DNA of 64,000 bases from Hydrogenophaga sp. RAC07 (GCF_001713375.1 NZ_CP016449.1:3534001-3598000); one strand, 5' to 3'; counted from the first letter of the stretch, positions 39,886 through 48,700 are shown. Notes: a model not told the origin generated them from the sequence alone. Translations and numbers: made by a program.

Positions 39886-40506
39886 TCACCTCGAGGTGCA
39901 GTTTGTAGTTGATCCGAATGTCGTGCAATTGATGCTCGTCGAGGGGCGAGGCGCGATCAAGGACTGTATCGCGCCCGTGGTCGCACGCTCGGAAGCCGCC
40001 TTTCGTTGCTGGACGAGTTGAGCCTCGGAGATCTCATTCTGGGTGGCTCGATCATTCTCCGCGCGACGATTTGCAAAGATCTGCTTCTGCAATTCCAGCA
40101 GGCAGTTCCCGAACTCCGTCGTGCCTTGTGCGAAGCCAAAGTCCTCTTGGCAGGTTTTCTTGGACGCTTCAACGTCCAGCTTGATTTGCTGACTTTGTGC
40201 GTCTGCCAATGACTTCTGCTGTCGGGCAAGGTCTTCCGACGACGCGCACTGAAAATCGATCTCAGCCCGCGCGTACACGCCATATCCCGATGGTTCCCCC
40301 TTCACTTTGCCCACAATCGGCGGGGCATTCTTCGTCTTGCAAAACTCATCGATTTCCTTCTTGCACGAGGCGATAGCGTTGTCTGGCGAAAAATCAAAGA
40401 ATCCACCCGTGGTCTGGCATTTGTAGGCCGACCCCCCTTGCGGCAGGATTCCAGCCAAGGCGTGTCCTGAGAAAAGAAGCATCCCTACGACGGCAGCAAG
40501 TTTCAT
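39886..40506 (-). CDS. secreted Cys-containing protein of unknown function
   Basis: 206 residues from ATG 40506 with a signal peptide (KLAAVVGMLLFSGHALAGI). The mature part has paired cysteines (YKCQTTGG, IASCKKEIDEFCK), a long Gln/Ala/Lys-rich helical section, and the CQEDFGFAQGTTEFGNC motif, a C-x-D-x-G-F-x2-G-T-x3-x-x-C pattern common in small proteobacterial envelope proteins. It is predicted periplasmic. The gene stands alone between a pair of 51-bp inverted repeats. Confidence 0.75.
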   Translation of the reverse strand: MKLAAVVGMLLFSGHALAGILPQGGSAYKCQTTGGFFDFSPDNAIASCKKEIDEFCKTKNAPPIVGKVKGEPSGYGVYARAEIDFQCASSEDLARQQKSLADAQSQQIKLDVEASKKTCQEDFGFAQGTTEFGNCLLELQKQIFANRRAENDRATQNEISEAQLVQQRKAASERATTGAIQSLIAPRPSTSINCTTFGSTTNCTSR

Positions 40507-40711
40507 GACCCCATTCTCCAAAAGTTGTTTGTGAACCGATCCAGGGCGGCTTCAAAACCGAGATAACGGAAAGTGGTTGTTTGCGATGCTCTATGTCCTG
40601 AACTTTTCGCTCCCGGGTTCTGGCCGAAGTCTATCGTCATCGCACTAAGGCCCCCTCCTGATCCGCACGGATGCCTGGACGATCTTCGTTCCCACAGGTC
40701 GTTCGCTACCT

Positions 40712-40897
40712 TTGCAGATGACCAATTGGAAAAGTCTAGCCATCGTCATCTCAGATCGTCACCCATCAAGGGGTTGGGCCATGGAGTGGAAGCTTGACGG
40801 GCTTCCGGTCATGTCCAAAGACTTTGAGCGGCCAGTCAGTTCGGAACAGCTTTACGACCGCTACAACCGACAGCAGGCTCTCGTCATGCAGGCTTGA
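40712..40897 (+). CDS. possible 61-aa small protein
   Basis: The frame contains SLAIVISDRHPSRGWAMEW followed by KLDGLPVMSKDFERPV. A related peptide, SLAIVIVGRYPSRGYP, is encoded by the left 51-bp repeat on the other strand, with some silent changes between them. No good ribosome-binding site and no known family; it may be a remnant. Confidence 0.25.
   Translation: MQMTNWKSLAIVISDRHPSRGWAMEWKLDGLPVMSKDFERPVSSEQLYDRYNRQQALVMQA
40717..40767. repeat. 51-bp inverted repeat, right copy
   Basis: Reverse-complement partner of 39661-39711 (41/51 identities), on the other side of the secreted-protein gene. Confidence 0.7.
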
Positions 40898-41127
40898 CGG
40901 GCAGCGATCGCTGCACTTCCTGCATTCACGAGGCCTTGCCGTACTTCCGCAGTGGGCCCTGAGCAGTCGGCCACGCCTTCGAAACCGTGGCCGCGAAGCG
41001 GACTGTCGGCCGACCAGAGCGCTCCCAGCGTCGATCACTTCGTCGGCTTGGCTTCGGATTTGACCGATCACAGTCTTGTACCGTACGCCGTCAGGTTGCT
41101 ATTACTCAGAGCTCCTCTCAGCAAAAC

Positions 41128-43830
41128 CTACTTCAGAGTGAACGGTGACGGGAAGGCGAACGGTTGATGCGCGCGTAGCAGCGTGTAGGCAATGCCAGCG
41201 ATGCCGTCAAAGAGCCCTAGCGACGGAATGGTTTGGGATTTGATCTTATAGCCGCCATCTGATCGGGCTCGTTCCACCATTCGTTTCGCTAGCGACTGCG
41301 CCGCGTGGTCTTGCCCTATGTCTAAGAGCCCATTTACGGCAGAGCTCGTGCCACAACAAAGGCTATCGTTCTCAGCTAGCTGGACGCTCATCGCCAAAGA
41401 CGCGGTGGTCGCCGATACAGAGCGCGAATGTGGCGTCCCAACTCTCGCCACCAAGGACCCGACTCTGCCCCAACACCAGCCGTACTGAACCCTAGATGGA
41501 GTTGACCTCACGTCAAGCCAGCCGGAATCCGAGTGAGAGAAGTACAAGTCTTCTCGTTCGAAAAGGCGGTGCGCTGCCAACCGTAGATCAACACGGCCCA
41601 GGCAATCCGCGCACGCGAGGAGCGCTTGGGCCACACCAGCCAAACCGTGAGCAGCGCCGACAGGAGTTTCGCTGTTCGAAAGCGACACAAGGCGATCTGC
41701 GCAGAGCGCAATCAGAGAAGTAGTTGTTTCCAGTTCTAGATGTCGACGCACGCGACAGAGTGCGAGCGCCATCCCAGACCATCCATCTAGGAGGCCCAAG
41801 TCGCAGAGCGAAGCCCTGTCTACGAGCTGAAGCTCGTCGCGAACCAACTGCAGCAGTTCTATCGAGAAGGCACCGTCTCCAGTAATCTCAATCAGCAGAC
41901 ATAGGGCGGCAATCCGGCCTCCTGCCCCCGTGGCTAGGCCAACATTCTTCTCCGCCAGAGAGAGCCCTTGTGGGCGAATTGCGCACTGTTTGGCTACGGC
42001 AAGGTATCTCTCATCCGAGTGAGCTCTATATAGGGCTCCAAATGCGACGGCGATTCCCAGTTGTCCGTTATAGAACGCCGGCGTGAGGACACCGATCACG
42101 TCATGTCCATGTTCCTCAGCAGACGTCGCACCGGTCCAAGCTATGCGATCTCCTGCCACAAACATGCGCTCTTGGAGGATCAGATCTAGCAGGTGCTTGG
42201 CCTCGGCTAATAGATCGGTCGGAGAAATGGTCTTCGCAGTGGCAGTGTCTAGGCCTCGTCTCGGGAAGCGGAGCTCAAAGCTAGCGACGAGAAATCTCGA
42301 CTGTCGCGCGCCGTCAGCACTTCCAATCTGTCCAAGCCTCTCTTCGACTAGAAGTTCCTTGGCGGCGGTGTCGGTATTCGGAAACCACGGAATGTCGTGC
42401 CGCTTAAGCGCGATCCGCTCACGTACCTTGATGATGTCGTCTACGGGCACTCCAAAAGCGCCCACCGATTCCAAGTGCCGATCGAGCACTTCAAACGACG
42501 ATCGCGGTGAAACCGCGTCGAAAAGAGCGCATGCATAGTACGTAGTGTGCCGAACGATCAACCGCGTCGGGAATGGAGTGAGCTGCGAAATTCGGGCACG
42601 CAAGTCTCTTTCTGGAAGAGAGAGAACGTGCGCGTAGGCTTCCTGAAAGCCTTGCAGCACATGGTTCCAGTACTGGGCTGGTGACACTCGATCGTTCCCC
42701 AACCAAGGAATGGACGCTGACTCCGGGAAGAAGTCCGCACCCCACACGCAGCGCATTTGGTCAGTGTTTGCGAACTCCCACTGAGGGGCCAGCGAGCGTC
42801 GTGGGATTTCGAATGAGCAACCAAGGGCGGAATCGTCAAAGGGGGCCATCCCTGAAGCTCCCATCCATTGCGGGAGCATCCCTATGCGAAGTACCGATCG
42901 ATCCAACTCGCGTGATGCCAATCCATTCGCATCATCCAGGGTTTCTCGATACGGGTGAAAGAGCCCTTCCAAATCTACGACTACGGGGATGGCCCCGCAC
43001 GCGACAATGTTTTCACAGCTGAAATCTGTTCCGTGCAGCAACCAAACCGTTGCAAGTAGCGCTCCGCAACGTCGGAAATAGGCCTCTACCTCTTGCTCGT
43101 CCCGGCAAGGACTCTGCTGCACGGACTCGACGAAGCCATGGTCTTGGCCAAGGAACGCCACAGCAGGTACGATAGGAGCGAGCGTTAGACCAGTACCTCG
43201 CAGCCAATCCGTAAATTCAGCAAAGGCGGCTTCAATGTGAATTGATCTGGGCTTATAGATCCAAGTCGCCCCTTCGGACAGGGCAAATCGAATGACCTGG
43301 CGTCCGCCGCGATGTGGGTCTGAGAGACCACGGCTGAGCGAGACAACCTTGGACTTTGAAAACTCATCGACCCGACGCACAAACTCTGCACGTCCGGAAA
43401 TCCAGTTCAAAACAAGTCGTGCAACCGCACCCGCCGTAGGGCCGAAATACTCCCAAGCCTTGGTGAACTGCCGATCACAAGCGAGAGTCGCACAGAACCT
43501 GTCGAACGAAGCACTACCTGATTCCTCAATGCGTGCCGGAAACAGCAGGCGGGCGATATCACACTCTGCCAAGAAGGCAAGGAACGCCGCATACAGGTGA
43601 AGCTGAGTGGCTTCAGATAGGACTCGCAACGCATCGTCAACCAAGTCCAGTCGCGCTTGTTCGTCAAGCACATTAAATGCGCGGCCTGCTTTGGTTTGGA
43701 CGCGCTCAACACAGAGGAGCGCAATTGGACGAAGCACCACCGAGAACGGAACGTCACGGCCGATCGCATCAGCCTCGTCATTCTCGATGGACTGTCTTAC
43801 TATGCGACCGACGAGTGACTGCCAGCGCAC
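41128..43830 (-). CDS. class II lanthipeptide synthetase LanM (CCG-type cyclase)
   Basis: 900 residues from GTG 43830, 6 bp after the precursor stop and probably translated by coupling. The N-terminal two thirds form the kinase-like dehydratase: TWIYKPRSIHIEAAF, HGTDFSCENIVACG and VVVDLEGLFHPY, as in LanM. The C-terminal third is a LanC-like cyclase: GAAHGLAGV, GWCWGRVG (Cys786) and LCCGTSSAVNG (Cys825-Cys826). Most LanM/LanC enzymes have Cys-His at the last pair; Cys-Cys is the CCG motif of the promiscuous ProcM group. At the dehydratase D-x-H-x2-N motif (Asp269, Asn274) the His position is Ser271. The enzyme should dehydrate Ser/Thr in the Nif11 precursor and close (methyl)lanthionine rings. 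Confidence 0.93.
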   Translation of the reverse strand: MRWQSLVGRIVRQSIENDEADAIGRDVPFSVVLRPIALLCVERVQTKAGRAFNVLDEQARLDLVDDALRVLSEATQLHLYAAFLAFLAECDIARLLFPARIEESGSASFDRFCATLACDRQFTKAWEYFGPTAGAVARLVLNWISGRAEFVRRVDEFSKSKVVSLSRGLSDPHRGGRQVIRFALSEGATWIYKPRSIHIEAAFAEFTDWLRGTGLTLAPIVPAVAFLGQDHGFVESVQQSPCRDEQEVEAYFRRCGALLATVWLLHGTDFSCENIVACGAIPVVVDLEGLFHPYRETLDDANGLASRELDRSVLRIGMLPQWMGASGMAPFDDSALGCSFEIPRRSLAPQWEFANTDQMRCVWGADFFPESASIPWLGNDRVSPAQYWNHVLQGFQEAYAHVLSLPERDLRARISQLTPFPTRLIVRHTTYYACALFDAVSPRSSFEVLDRHLESVGAFGVPVDDIIKVRERIALKRHDIPWFPNTDTAAKELLVEERLGQIGSADGARQSRFLVASFELRFPRRGLDTATAKTISPTDLLAEAKHLLDLILQERMFVAGDRIAWTGATSAEEHGHDVIGVLTPAFYNGQLGIAVAFGALYRAHSDERYLAVAKQCAIRPQGLSLAEKNVGLATGAGGRIAALCLLIEITGDGAFSIELLQLVRDELQLVDRASLCDLGLLDGWSGMALALCRVRRHLELETTTSLIALCADRLVSLSNSETPVGAAHGLAGVAQALLACADCLGRVDLRLAAHRLFEREDLYFSHSDSGWLDVRSTPSRVQYGWCWGRVGSLVARVGTPHSRSVSATTASLAMSVQLAENDSLCCGTSSAVNGLLDIGQDHAAQSLAKRMVERARSDGGYKIKSQTIPSLGLFDGIAGIAYTLLRAHQPFAFPSPFTLK

Positions 43831-43836
43831 TACCAG

Positions 43837-44136
43837 TCAGGTCGTCCGGGACCAGAAGCTGCAGCAGCAAATGACACTGCCCGTGCCCGCTATGTACTTT
43901 GCCGCCTGCTGATACTGTTCGGGAGTGACCTGATTGTTCTTGACCTTATCAAATATGAACTCACGAATTGCGACATCCCAGTCGGCCTCACTGAAGGTGT
44001 GACCGTGGGCCTTTGCCAACGTTGCAATTTCACTTGCGACTCTCGAAGCATCCCCTTTGAGACCGAGGACCTGATTCACAATGCTCGTGTCCGACTCGGC
44101 ACTCTTAATAAAAAGTCTGGCTGCATCAACTGACAT
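43837..44136 (-). CDS. lanthipeptide precursor peptide with Nif11-type leader
   Basis: 99 residues from ATG 44136 with a perfect AAGGAGG 5 bp upstream. The N-terminus MSVDAARLFIKSAESDTSI and the LAKAHGHTFSEADWDVAIREF stretch match the Nif11-like leader family used for lanthipeptides and other RiPPs. The leader ends in YIAGTG, and the likely core is SVICCCSFWSRTT: three adjacent Cys, two aromatic residues and five Ser/Thr. A cut after GTG or after the preceding AG is possible. It lies immediately upstream of lanM on the same strand. No second precursor is seen nearby. Confidence 0.88.
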   Translation of the reverse strand: MSVDAARLFIKSAESDTSIVNQVLGLKGDASRVASEIATLAKAHGHTFSEADWDVAIREFIFDKVKNNQVTPEQYQQAAKYIAGTGSVICCCSFWSRTT

Positions 44137-44568
44137 AGGACCCTCCTTAAGAGGATTCAGGCTAATTTGCCCTAGAAGGTTCGGGCATCAGTGATTACCC
44201 TTATCGTTCGTATATGGTATGGAGTCGCACACCCGCAAAGTGGCTGACGTCCGCACGTCGAACGAACAACTGGCGTTGCCGTCTATGCCGGGACCGCTGG
44301 TCGATGCGACAGTCATCTTGCAAAGTGAGGCGTGTGCCCAAGCGTGGCATCGGGGGCCCGCAGGCCGCTCGATCGGCGAAGCGCCCAGAAGCGGATGTTT
44401 ATCAACGGCAGCTTCTGGCCGAATCCTGAAGTTTAGCCGTGGCGCTGGCGACCGTGCACCCACATACGTTGGAAGAGACTTCAAGTTGGTTGACCGAAAA
44501 AACTTAGGTAGTCTGCTAGCTACTTCTAGTGATCTTGAACATGATGGGAGCACCCGATAGCACCTAAC
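44137..44568. other. intergenic upstream of lanthipeptide precursor
   Basis: 432 bp that should hold the precursor promoter. No clear consensus promoter or gene was recognised. Base composition is lower in GC than the flanks. Confidence 0.4.
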
Positions 44569-46077
44569 TCAGATCACAGCACCAGAGCTCCATTCACGCA
44601 GGGAATCCAGAGTCGCATCGTCCAACACCATCTGCTCGCCCGCACAAATCACACGCATGCTCTCGATAAAGCGGCCACTCAACGCAGAGACATGATCGTT
44701 GCCAGAAGCGAATTCGTGGCCCGCGATCAAAATACCTTTAAGGACATAGCTGACATCAGCTCGGCTGACACCTAGGCCCGCTTCCCGACAACGATCGCGT
44801 ACTCGCTTGCCTGTGTCAGACAGCGCAAACGGTTGGCCATCCACCTCGGCTACCAACGCACCGAGCAGGCCTTGCATCTCCCGTGGCGAAATCAGCGGCA
44901 TGCCTGTTGCCGCATGAATCTGCTGAATGATCGGGAACAGATGTGCTTGCTGGCCCCAATCTGGCGTTCGTATCACTGGTGGCGAATCAAGCAACGTCGC
45001 TCGCGCCTGTGAGTCAAAGACATGGCCGCCGCCGTTCTCCCAGCTCACTTTCAATTCGCCCAGATTTAGCTCGTCCAAAAACGCCCTGAATGAGCCCTTG
45101 CCACCCCAGTCCGCAGCGAGTTCGCCGTAGCGGTCCAAGATCAACTTCGCGAGACGGGCACATGGGACAGGACGCCCAGCCTGATCCAGCTCGTTTTGAA
45201 CGAGGAGCGCCACTTTCTCGAGAACGGTGTCGAGAGCTACCTCGTCCACATGAGCTTCCGCCTTCTGGGCACTGGCGGCGTGGCGTATCGGATCCAGTAC
45301 TGCGCCGGCATTCCAATCAACCATCAACTTCGGAAGCTGAATGGTCTCCACCAGTCTTTTGAAGCCGCCAAACCCCGCCCAATTGGCTGCATCTAAGCCT
45401 TCCACCTCCTTGAGTGCCTTGCTGGCAAGCGAGGACAGCGCAACCGGCTTGGGCGACTCCGCGACACACTTTGTGATTAGCACCTTGACGTCTTTGATGA
45501 CATCGGCCGAAGGACGAGCTGTTGGGGTGGGGACTGATGCAACAGGGAGCTCGGGTTCCGCAAACCCAAGTCCGAACCGGACGAAGTTGTCCTGGTCGAT
45601 GAGCAAGTCGGCTGAAGCTTGGTACGCCGCCGACGGAAAGCCGACCGCCAGGACCGTCGTGCGCCTGTCCGAGCGCCGCAGTTTTCGCAGGAGCGGCGTG
45701 AAGTCAGCGTCTGCTGAGAACACGATGAACTCGTCGTAGTGCACCTCGTGCTGCAGCAGGTCCACGACGTCCAGCACCATGTGGATGTCGGTACTGGTTT
45801 TGCCTTCGCTGGTCATGGGCGGGCAATCGATGATCTCAAAACCAGCCCGGTTGAACGCTGGCCGAAAACGCTGATAGGCCTGGGGGTTCAAGTAACACCG
45901 CCGCACGAGGAGCCGCCGCTTGGCTCCCTCTGGCGCATGCGGTGGAGCCACCAGTGAGTCGGTCAACCAGCGAATCCAGTTGATGGGCTGGAAGGCAAAG
46001 CGCTCAGCCACTGCGGGGTCGAGTCTGCGAAGCCCGGAGTAGACGTTGTCGAAATCCACAAACAGCGCACTTCTCAT
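44569..46077 (-). CDS. NYN-domain RNase with OST-HTH/LOTUS domains
   Basis: 502 residues. The N-terminal NYN (PIN-like) nuclease shows SALFVDFDNVYSG (Asp8, Asp10), TSTDIHMVLDVVDLL and FIVFSADADFTPLLRKL, giving the acidic cluster of LabA/MARF1-type RNases. Two OST-HTH/LOTUS-like segments follow (around 205-280 and 300-365), proposed RNA- or protein-binding modules. A C-terminal 100 residues may form a third. Its ATG overlaps the stop of the peptidase-like gene by 4 bp, so it is the last gene of the long hsd-led operon. It may cut RNA during an immune response. Confidence 0.85.
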   Translation of the reverse strand: MRSALFVDFDNVYSGLRRLDPAVAERFAFQPINWIRWLTDSLVAPPHAPEGAKRRLLVRRCYLNPQAYQRFRPAFNRAGFEIIDCPPMTSEGKTSTDIHMVLDVVDLLQHEVHYDEFIVFSADADFTPLLRKLRRSDRRTTVLAVGFPSAAYQASADLLIDQDNFVRFGLGFAEPELPVASVPTPTARPSADVIKDVKVLITKCVAESPKPVALSSLASKALKEVEGLDAANWAGFGGFKRLVETIQLPKLMVDWNAGAVLDPIRHAASAQKAEAHVDEVALDTVLEKVALLVQNELDQAGRPVPCARLAKLILDRYGELAADWGGKGSFRAFLDELNLGELKVSWENGGGHVFDSQARATLLDSPPVIRTPDWGQQAHLFPIIQQIHAATGMPLISPREMQGLLGALVAEVDGQPFALSDTGKRVRDRCREAGLGVSRADVSYVLKGILIAGHEFASGNDHVSALSGRFIESMRVICAGEQMVLDDATLDSLREWSSGAVI

Positions 46078-46640
46078 TTCTGAAGCCCTGGAAAATCCGC
46101 GTAAAGCGAAGCTTGCGCAGCGATAGGTGGATCACCCTTGAGCAGAAGTCCCTTGGGCTCGATGTAGCTGTAGATGGAGCGCGCGGGCTGCTCATGCCAG
46201 CCGATGTTGAAGGCGCACAGCTTGGGGAAGAACTGGAGCTTGCTGTATGGCAGATGGTTGTGGATCCAGTACGCCATGCTCCGCCAGTCTGCACCCTTCT
46301 CGTAGCGATCAACGAACCACGGCAACACCACACAAGCCATGGCTCCACTGTGCCCGTTCTCGTCGCGGTGGTCCCAGATGTGGCCTGCATAGTTGCTCTG
46401 GTTCGAGCCGCAGTTGTCGCCCTTTTCATTGCCCAGCGCGTTGATGGTCGGCGACCGATACGCCGACCGAATGGCCACGCGCCCAAACGTCTGTTGCAGA
46501 GGCTCCAGCAGGTCTTCGCACAGGCGTGCCCCCGTCTCGATGGCGAGGTCAGGATTCTCAGGAATGTTGGGTACGCCGTAGTGGTTGGCGATCTCGCTGT
46601 AGAGGAAATCTCTCATGAAGTAGGACTTCGAGAGCCGCAC
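46074..46640 (-). CDS. M15-like peptidase / peptidoglycan-binding fold protein
   Basis: 188 residues from GTG 46640 with AGGAG upstream; homology-like sequence (RSPKSVKALEELGRVRLSK) extends further, so the real start may lie near 46717, where no standard start codon is visible. Contains ARLCEDLLEPLQQTFGRVAIRSAYRS and HIWDHRDENG, resembling the VxSGYRS and H-x-x-G-x-A-x-D region of M15 carboxypeptidases, though the zinc ligands are imperfect. There is no signal peptide, so the protein is cytosolic and may not act on cell wall. It overlaps the NYN gene. Confidence 0.6.
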   Translation of the reverse strand: MRLSKSYFMRDFLYSEIANHYGVPNIPENPDLAIETGARLCEDLLEPLQQTFGRVAIRSAYRSPTINALGNEKGDNCGSNQSNYAGHIWDHRDENGHSGAMACVVLPWFVDRYEKGADWRSMAYWIHNHLPYSKLQFFPKLCAFNIGWHEQPARSIYSYIEPKGLLLKGDPPIAAQASLYADFPGLQK

Positions 46641-46713
46641 ACGACCCAGCTCCTCGAGTGCCTTGACCGATTTCGGGGATCTCAATTCCTTCTCCCTGGA
46701 TGTGACAACTCGC

Positions 46714-47805
46714 TTATGCAGACGGCGTCGAGAACACCTGCTTGAGCCTCTCCACCGTGTGCCGCCACTTCGGCGTTGTCGGCTGGCATACCGTGTTCTG
46801 GTTCCCAAAAAGACCGACCTCGTTGAAGGCCTTGTTGGCCTCCAGCGTGTCGATCCACTTCACCTTGACGAACTGCTCGCTCAATTCCGGCGTATCCGCC
46901 AACGCCTTGTACTTGGCGCCGTGAAGTACCACCTCCATCACCGACTGTTCGCCATGATCGGTCATCACGGTGAATTCGCTGGCTGGTTGCACGGCTTGTT
47001 CAACAATGCCCACGCCAACGTACCCCTTCTTGGGGATGTTGACCCAGACCCTGTCGCCGGGCGACAACATCTTGAGCGTCTGGGTGTACCAGGTGCCCCC
47101 GCCTGCGCTGATGTATCCGAACTTGCGTGCGTCGTCCCAACTGCGGCTGGTGGCGTCACCGAAAGACACGTAGTACTCGCCGTTCCATGGCTCCTTCTCG
47201 CCAACGTTGCTCTTGCCAACAGCCGCGTTGGCCTGCGTTTCGCCCGGGTCGATGAGCCAGGTGCGGCTCAGCAGTTGGTGTTCGCCGTGTTGGAACACCT
47301 GAAAGAAAATCACGTTGATCGGGATGTCGCGTTCGTTGAGGTAGCCGACGATCCGCTCGGTGGATGGATCAATCTCCGCCGCCGCGATGATGATCTGGTG
47401 CGTGTGGTTAAGGGAGTCTTCGTCCAGCGGAGCGCCGAAGCGGTTCTGAAATGCCGTTTCCAGACTCCCGCCGTTCGAGAAGCGGCTGTAGATCTGAACC
47501 AAGCGATCGGCCGTAAGCCCTTGCAGCCAGGACGCATAGTCCAAAGCCTGGGCGACGATTTCGCGCGGTGTTCGATCACGCTTCAACTCAATCAACACCA
47601 GTGAGCCGTCGGGTGCGATGGCCAACAGGTCGATGCGGCCACCGAACGAGGTGATCTCCTGTCGCCCGATCAGCATCCACTCACTGGACAGGATTCGCGG
47701 GTCGCTGACGATCATCTCCTCCAGCAGTTGCTCGCTGGGCAACTTGCAGTTCTTGAGCGGCAACGGTTGTTGTCCGACTTGCCAGATGGCGTGCTGGATG
47801 GGCAT
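46714..47805 (-). CDS. NucS/DUF91-like PD-(D/E)xK nuclease
   Basis: 363 residues. N-terminal nuclease core GGRIDLLAIAPDG (Asp59) and LVLIELKRDRTPRE (Glu73, Lys75), followed by the QALDYASWLQ helix typical of DUF91/NucS-like restriction-endonuclease folds. The C-terminal part carries a KMLSPGDRVWVNIPKKGYVGVG stretch like a small beta-barrel of nucleic-acid-binding type. It lies between the 282-aa gene and the M15-like gene, all on one strand, so it is part of the hsd-linked operon. A DNA-cleaving defence effector is likely. Confidence 0.85.
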   Translation of the reverse strand: MPIQHAIWQVGQQPLPLKNCKLPSEQLLEEMIVSDPRILSSEWMLIGRQEITSFGGRIDLLAIAPDGSLVLIELKRDRTPREIVAQALDYASWLQGLTADRLVQIYSRFSNGGSLETAFQNRFGAPLDEDSLNHTHQIIIAAAEIDPSTERIVGYLNERDIPINVIFFQVFQHGEHQLLSRTWLIDPGETQANAAVGKSNVGEKEPWNGEYYVSFGDATSRSWDDARKFGYISAGGGTWYTQTLKMLSPGDRVWVNIPKKGYVGVGIVEQAVQPASEFTVMTDHGEQSVMEVVLHGAKYKALADTPELSEQFVKVKWIDTLEANKAFNEVGLFGNQNTVCQPTTPKWRHTVERLKQVFSTPSA

Positions 47806-47849
47806 GGTGGGCTTCTCCGGTGTTCTACTGTTGCTGGGCTAGACGGGAC

Positions 47850-48698
47850 TTAAGCGCGCGGCGCCGGCGGCATGGCTGCAGGCCGATCAACGTCGAGATC
47901 GTGGGCAACCATTCCAGCCTTCGCAAGGTAACCCTGAGCGCCCGTCCAAAGCGCCTGCCGCCATTCCGAGTCTTTACCCGGCAAGGGATCAACGAGGTCT
48001 TCTGGGTGCCACTGGCCACGACGACTTTTCATGACCTCGGGGATCAGTTTCTTGCCCGCTTCCAGTTGTTGGAGATCGCGCAGAGGGATGTCGCTTCCCA
48101 GTACCCTGACACCCAAAGAACGTGCGACTGCGATCACAGCAAGGAGGTTTTCGAGGCATGGCGCGTGGTGAAGACTCCATTGATCCGACAAAAGCCAGTA
48201 ACGGGTGAACTCACTGCCGTCGAGGCCGTCGGTGGTTTCCTCGTATGTCAGACAGAGCGGTCCGTGACCGCTCGGAATTTCCTGGCCAAGCGGCTTCAAG
48301 ACGGCGAGGAAACGGGACACGGTGGGAGCGACTTCAAGGCGGTTGGCAAGCCACTCGCGATAGCCTTCCGGCGACTTGTAGTGGTCTTCCACCAAGTGAG
48401 ACATCTCCTCGATGCCATCGAGCCATGAACGGCTGATAGCCAGATAGCCGGCGGCCCAGTCCAGCAGCTCGGGCGTGACTTTGTCTTTCAGCTTGTCGGG
48501 TGTCGAAAAAGCGGCGTTGGGCAGCTTCAGTTCGTGAGGCAGCAGGCGGGGGATTTGCTGGCGGGCGACGCCGTATGTCTCGAGGGTTTCGATGAGGCGC
48601 TTAGCTTGTGCGCGGGCTGGGTCCAGGCGGTCACGCAGCAGGCTCCATGTTTTGCCCAGCAGACCAAACACCCCCGTGGCTTCGCCGACGAACGACAT
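47850..48698 (-). CDS. conserved-looking 282-aa protein linked to hsdS, function unknown
   Basis: From ATG 48698, which is 2 bp after the hsdS stop. An N-terminal hydrophobic-amphipathic helix (FVGEATGVFGLLGKTWSLL) is followed by a helical region resembling an HTH (YGVARQQIPRLLPHELKLP, then LLDWAAGYLAISRSWLDGIE). The middle has mixed alpha/beta character (GPLCLTYEETTDG; VIAVARSLGVRVLG). I do not recognise a named family. Its tight position between hsdS and the DUF91 nuclease suggests a regulator or adaptor of the defence operon. Confidence 0.75.
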   Translation of the reverse strand: MSFVGEATGVFGLLGKTWSLLRDRLDPARAQAKRLIETLETYGVARQQIPRLLPHELKLPNAAFSTPDKLKDKVTPELLDWAAGYLAISRSWLDGIEEMSHLVEDHYKSPEGYREWLANRLEVAPTVSRFLAVLKPLGQEIPSGHGPLCLTYEETTDGLDGSEFTRYWLLSDQWSLHHAPCLENLLAVIAVARSLGVRVLGSDIPLRDLQQLEAGKKLIPEVMKSRRGQWHPEDLVDPLPGKDSEWRQALWTGAQGYLAKAGMVAHDLDVDRPAAMPPAPRA

Positions 48699-48700
48699 GC

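Larger units (their letters stand above)
40507..41127. other. intergenic, mostly featureless
   Basis: 621 bp between the secreted-protein gene and the lanM stop. It contains the right 51-bp repeat and one weak small open frame (40712-40897). Nothing else was seen. Confidence 0.4.

Noticed and set aside
44188..44553. 121-aa minus-strand frame upstream of the lanthipeptide precursor
   Set aside because: No ribosome-binding site and no protein-like pattern; it probably overlies the promoter region.
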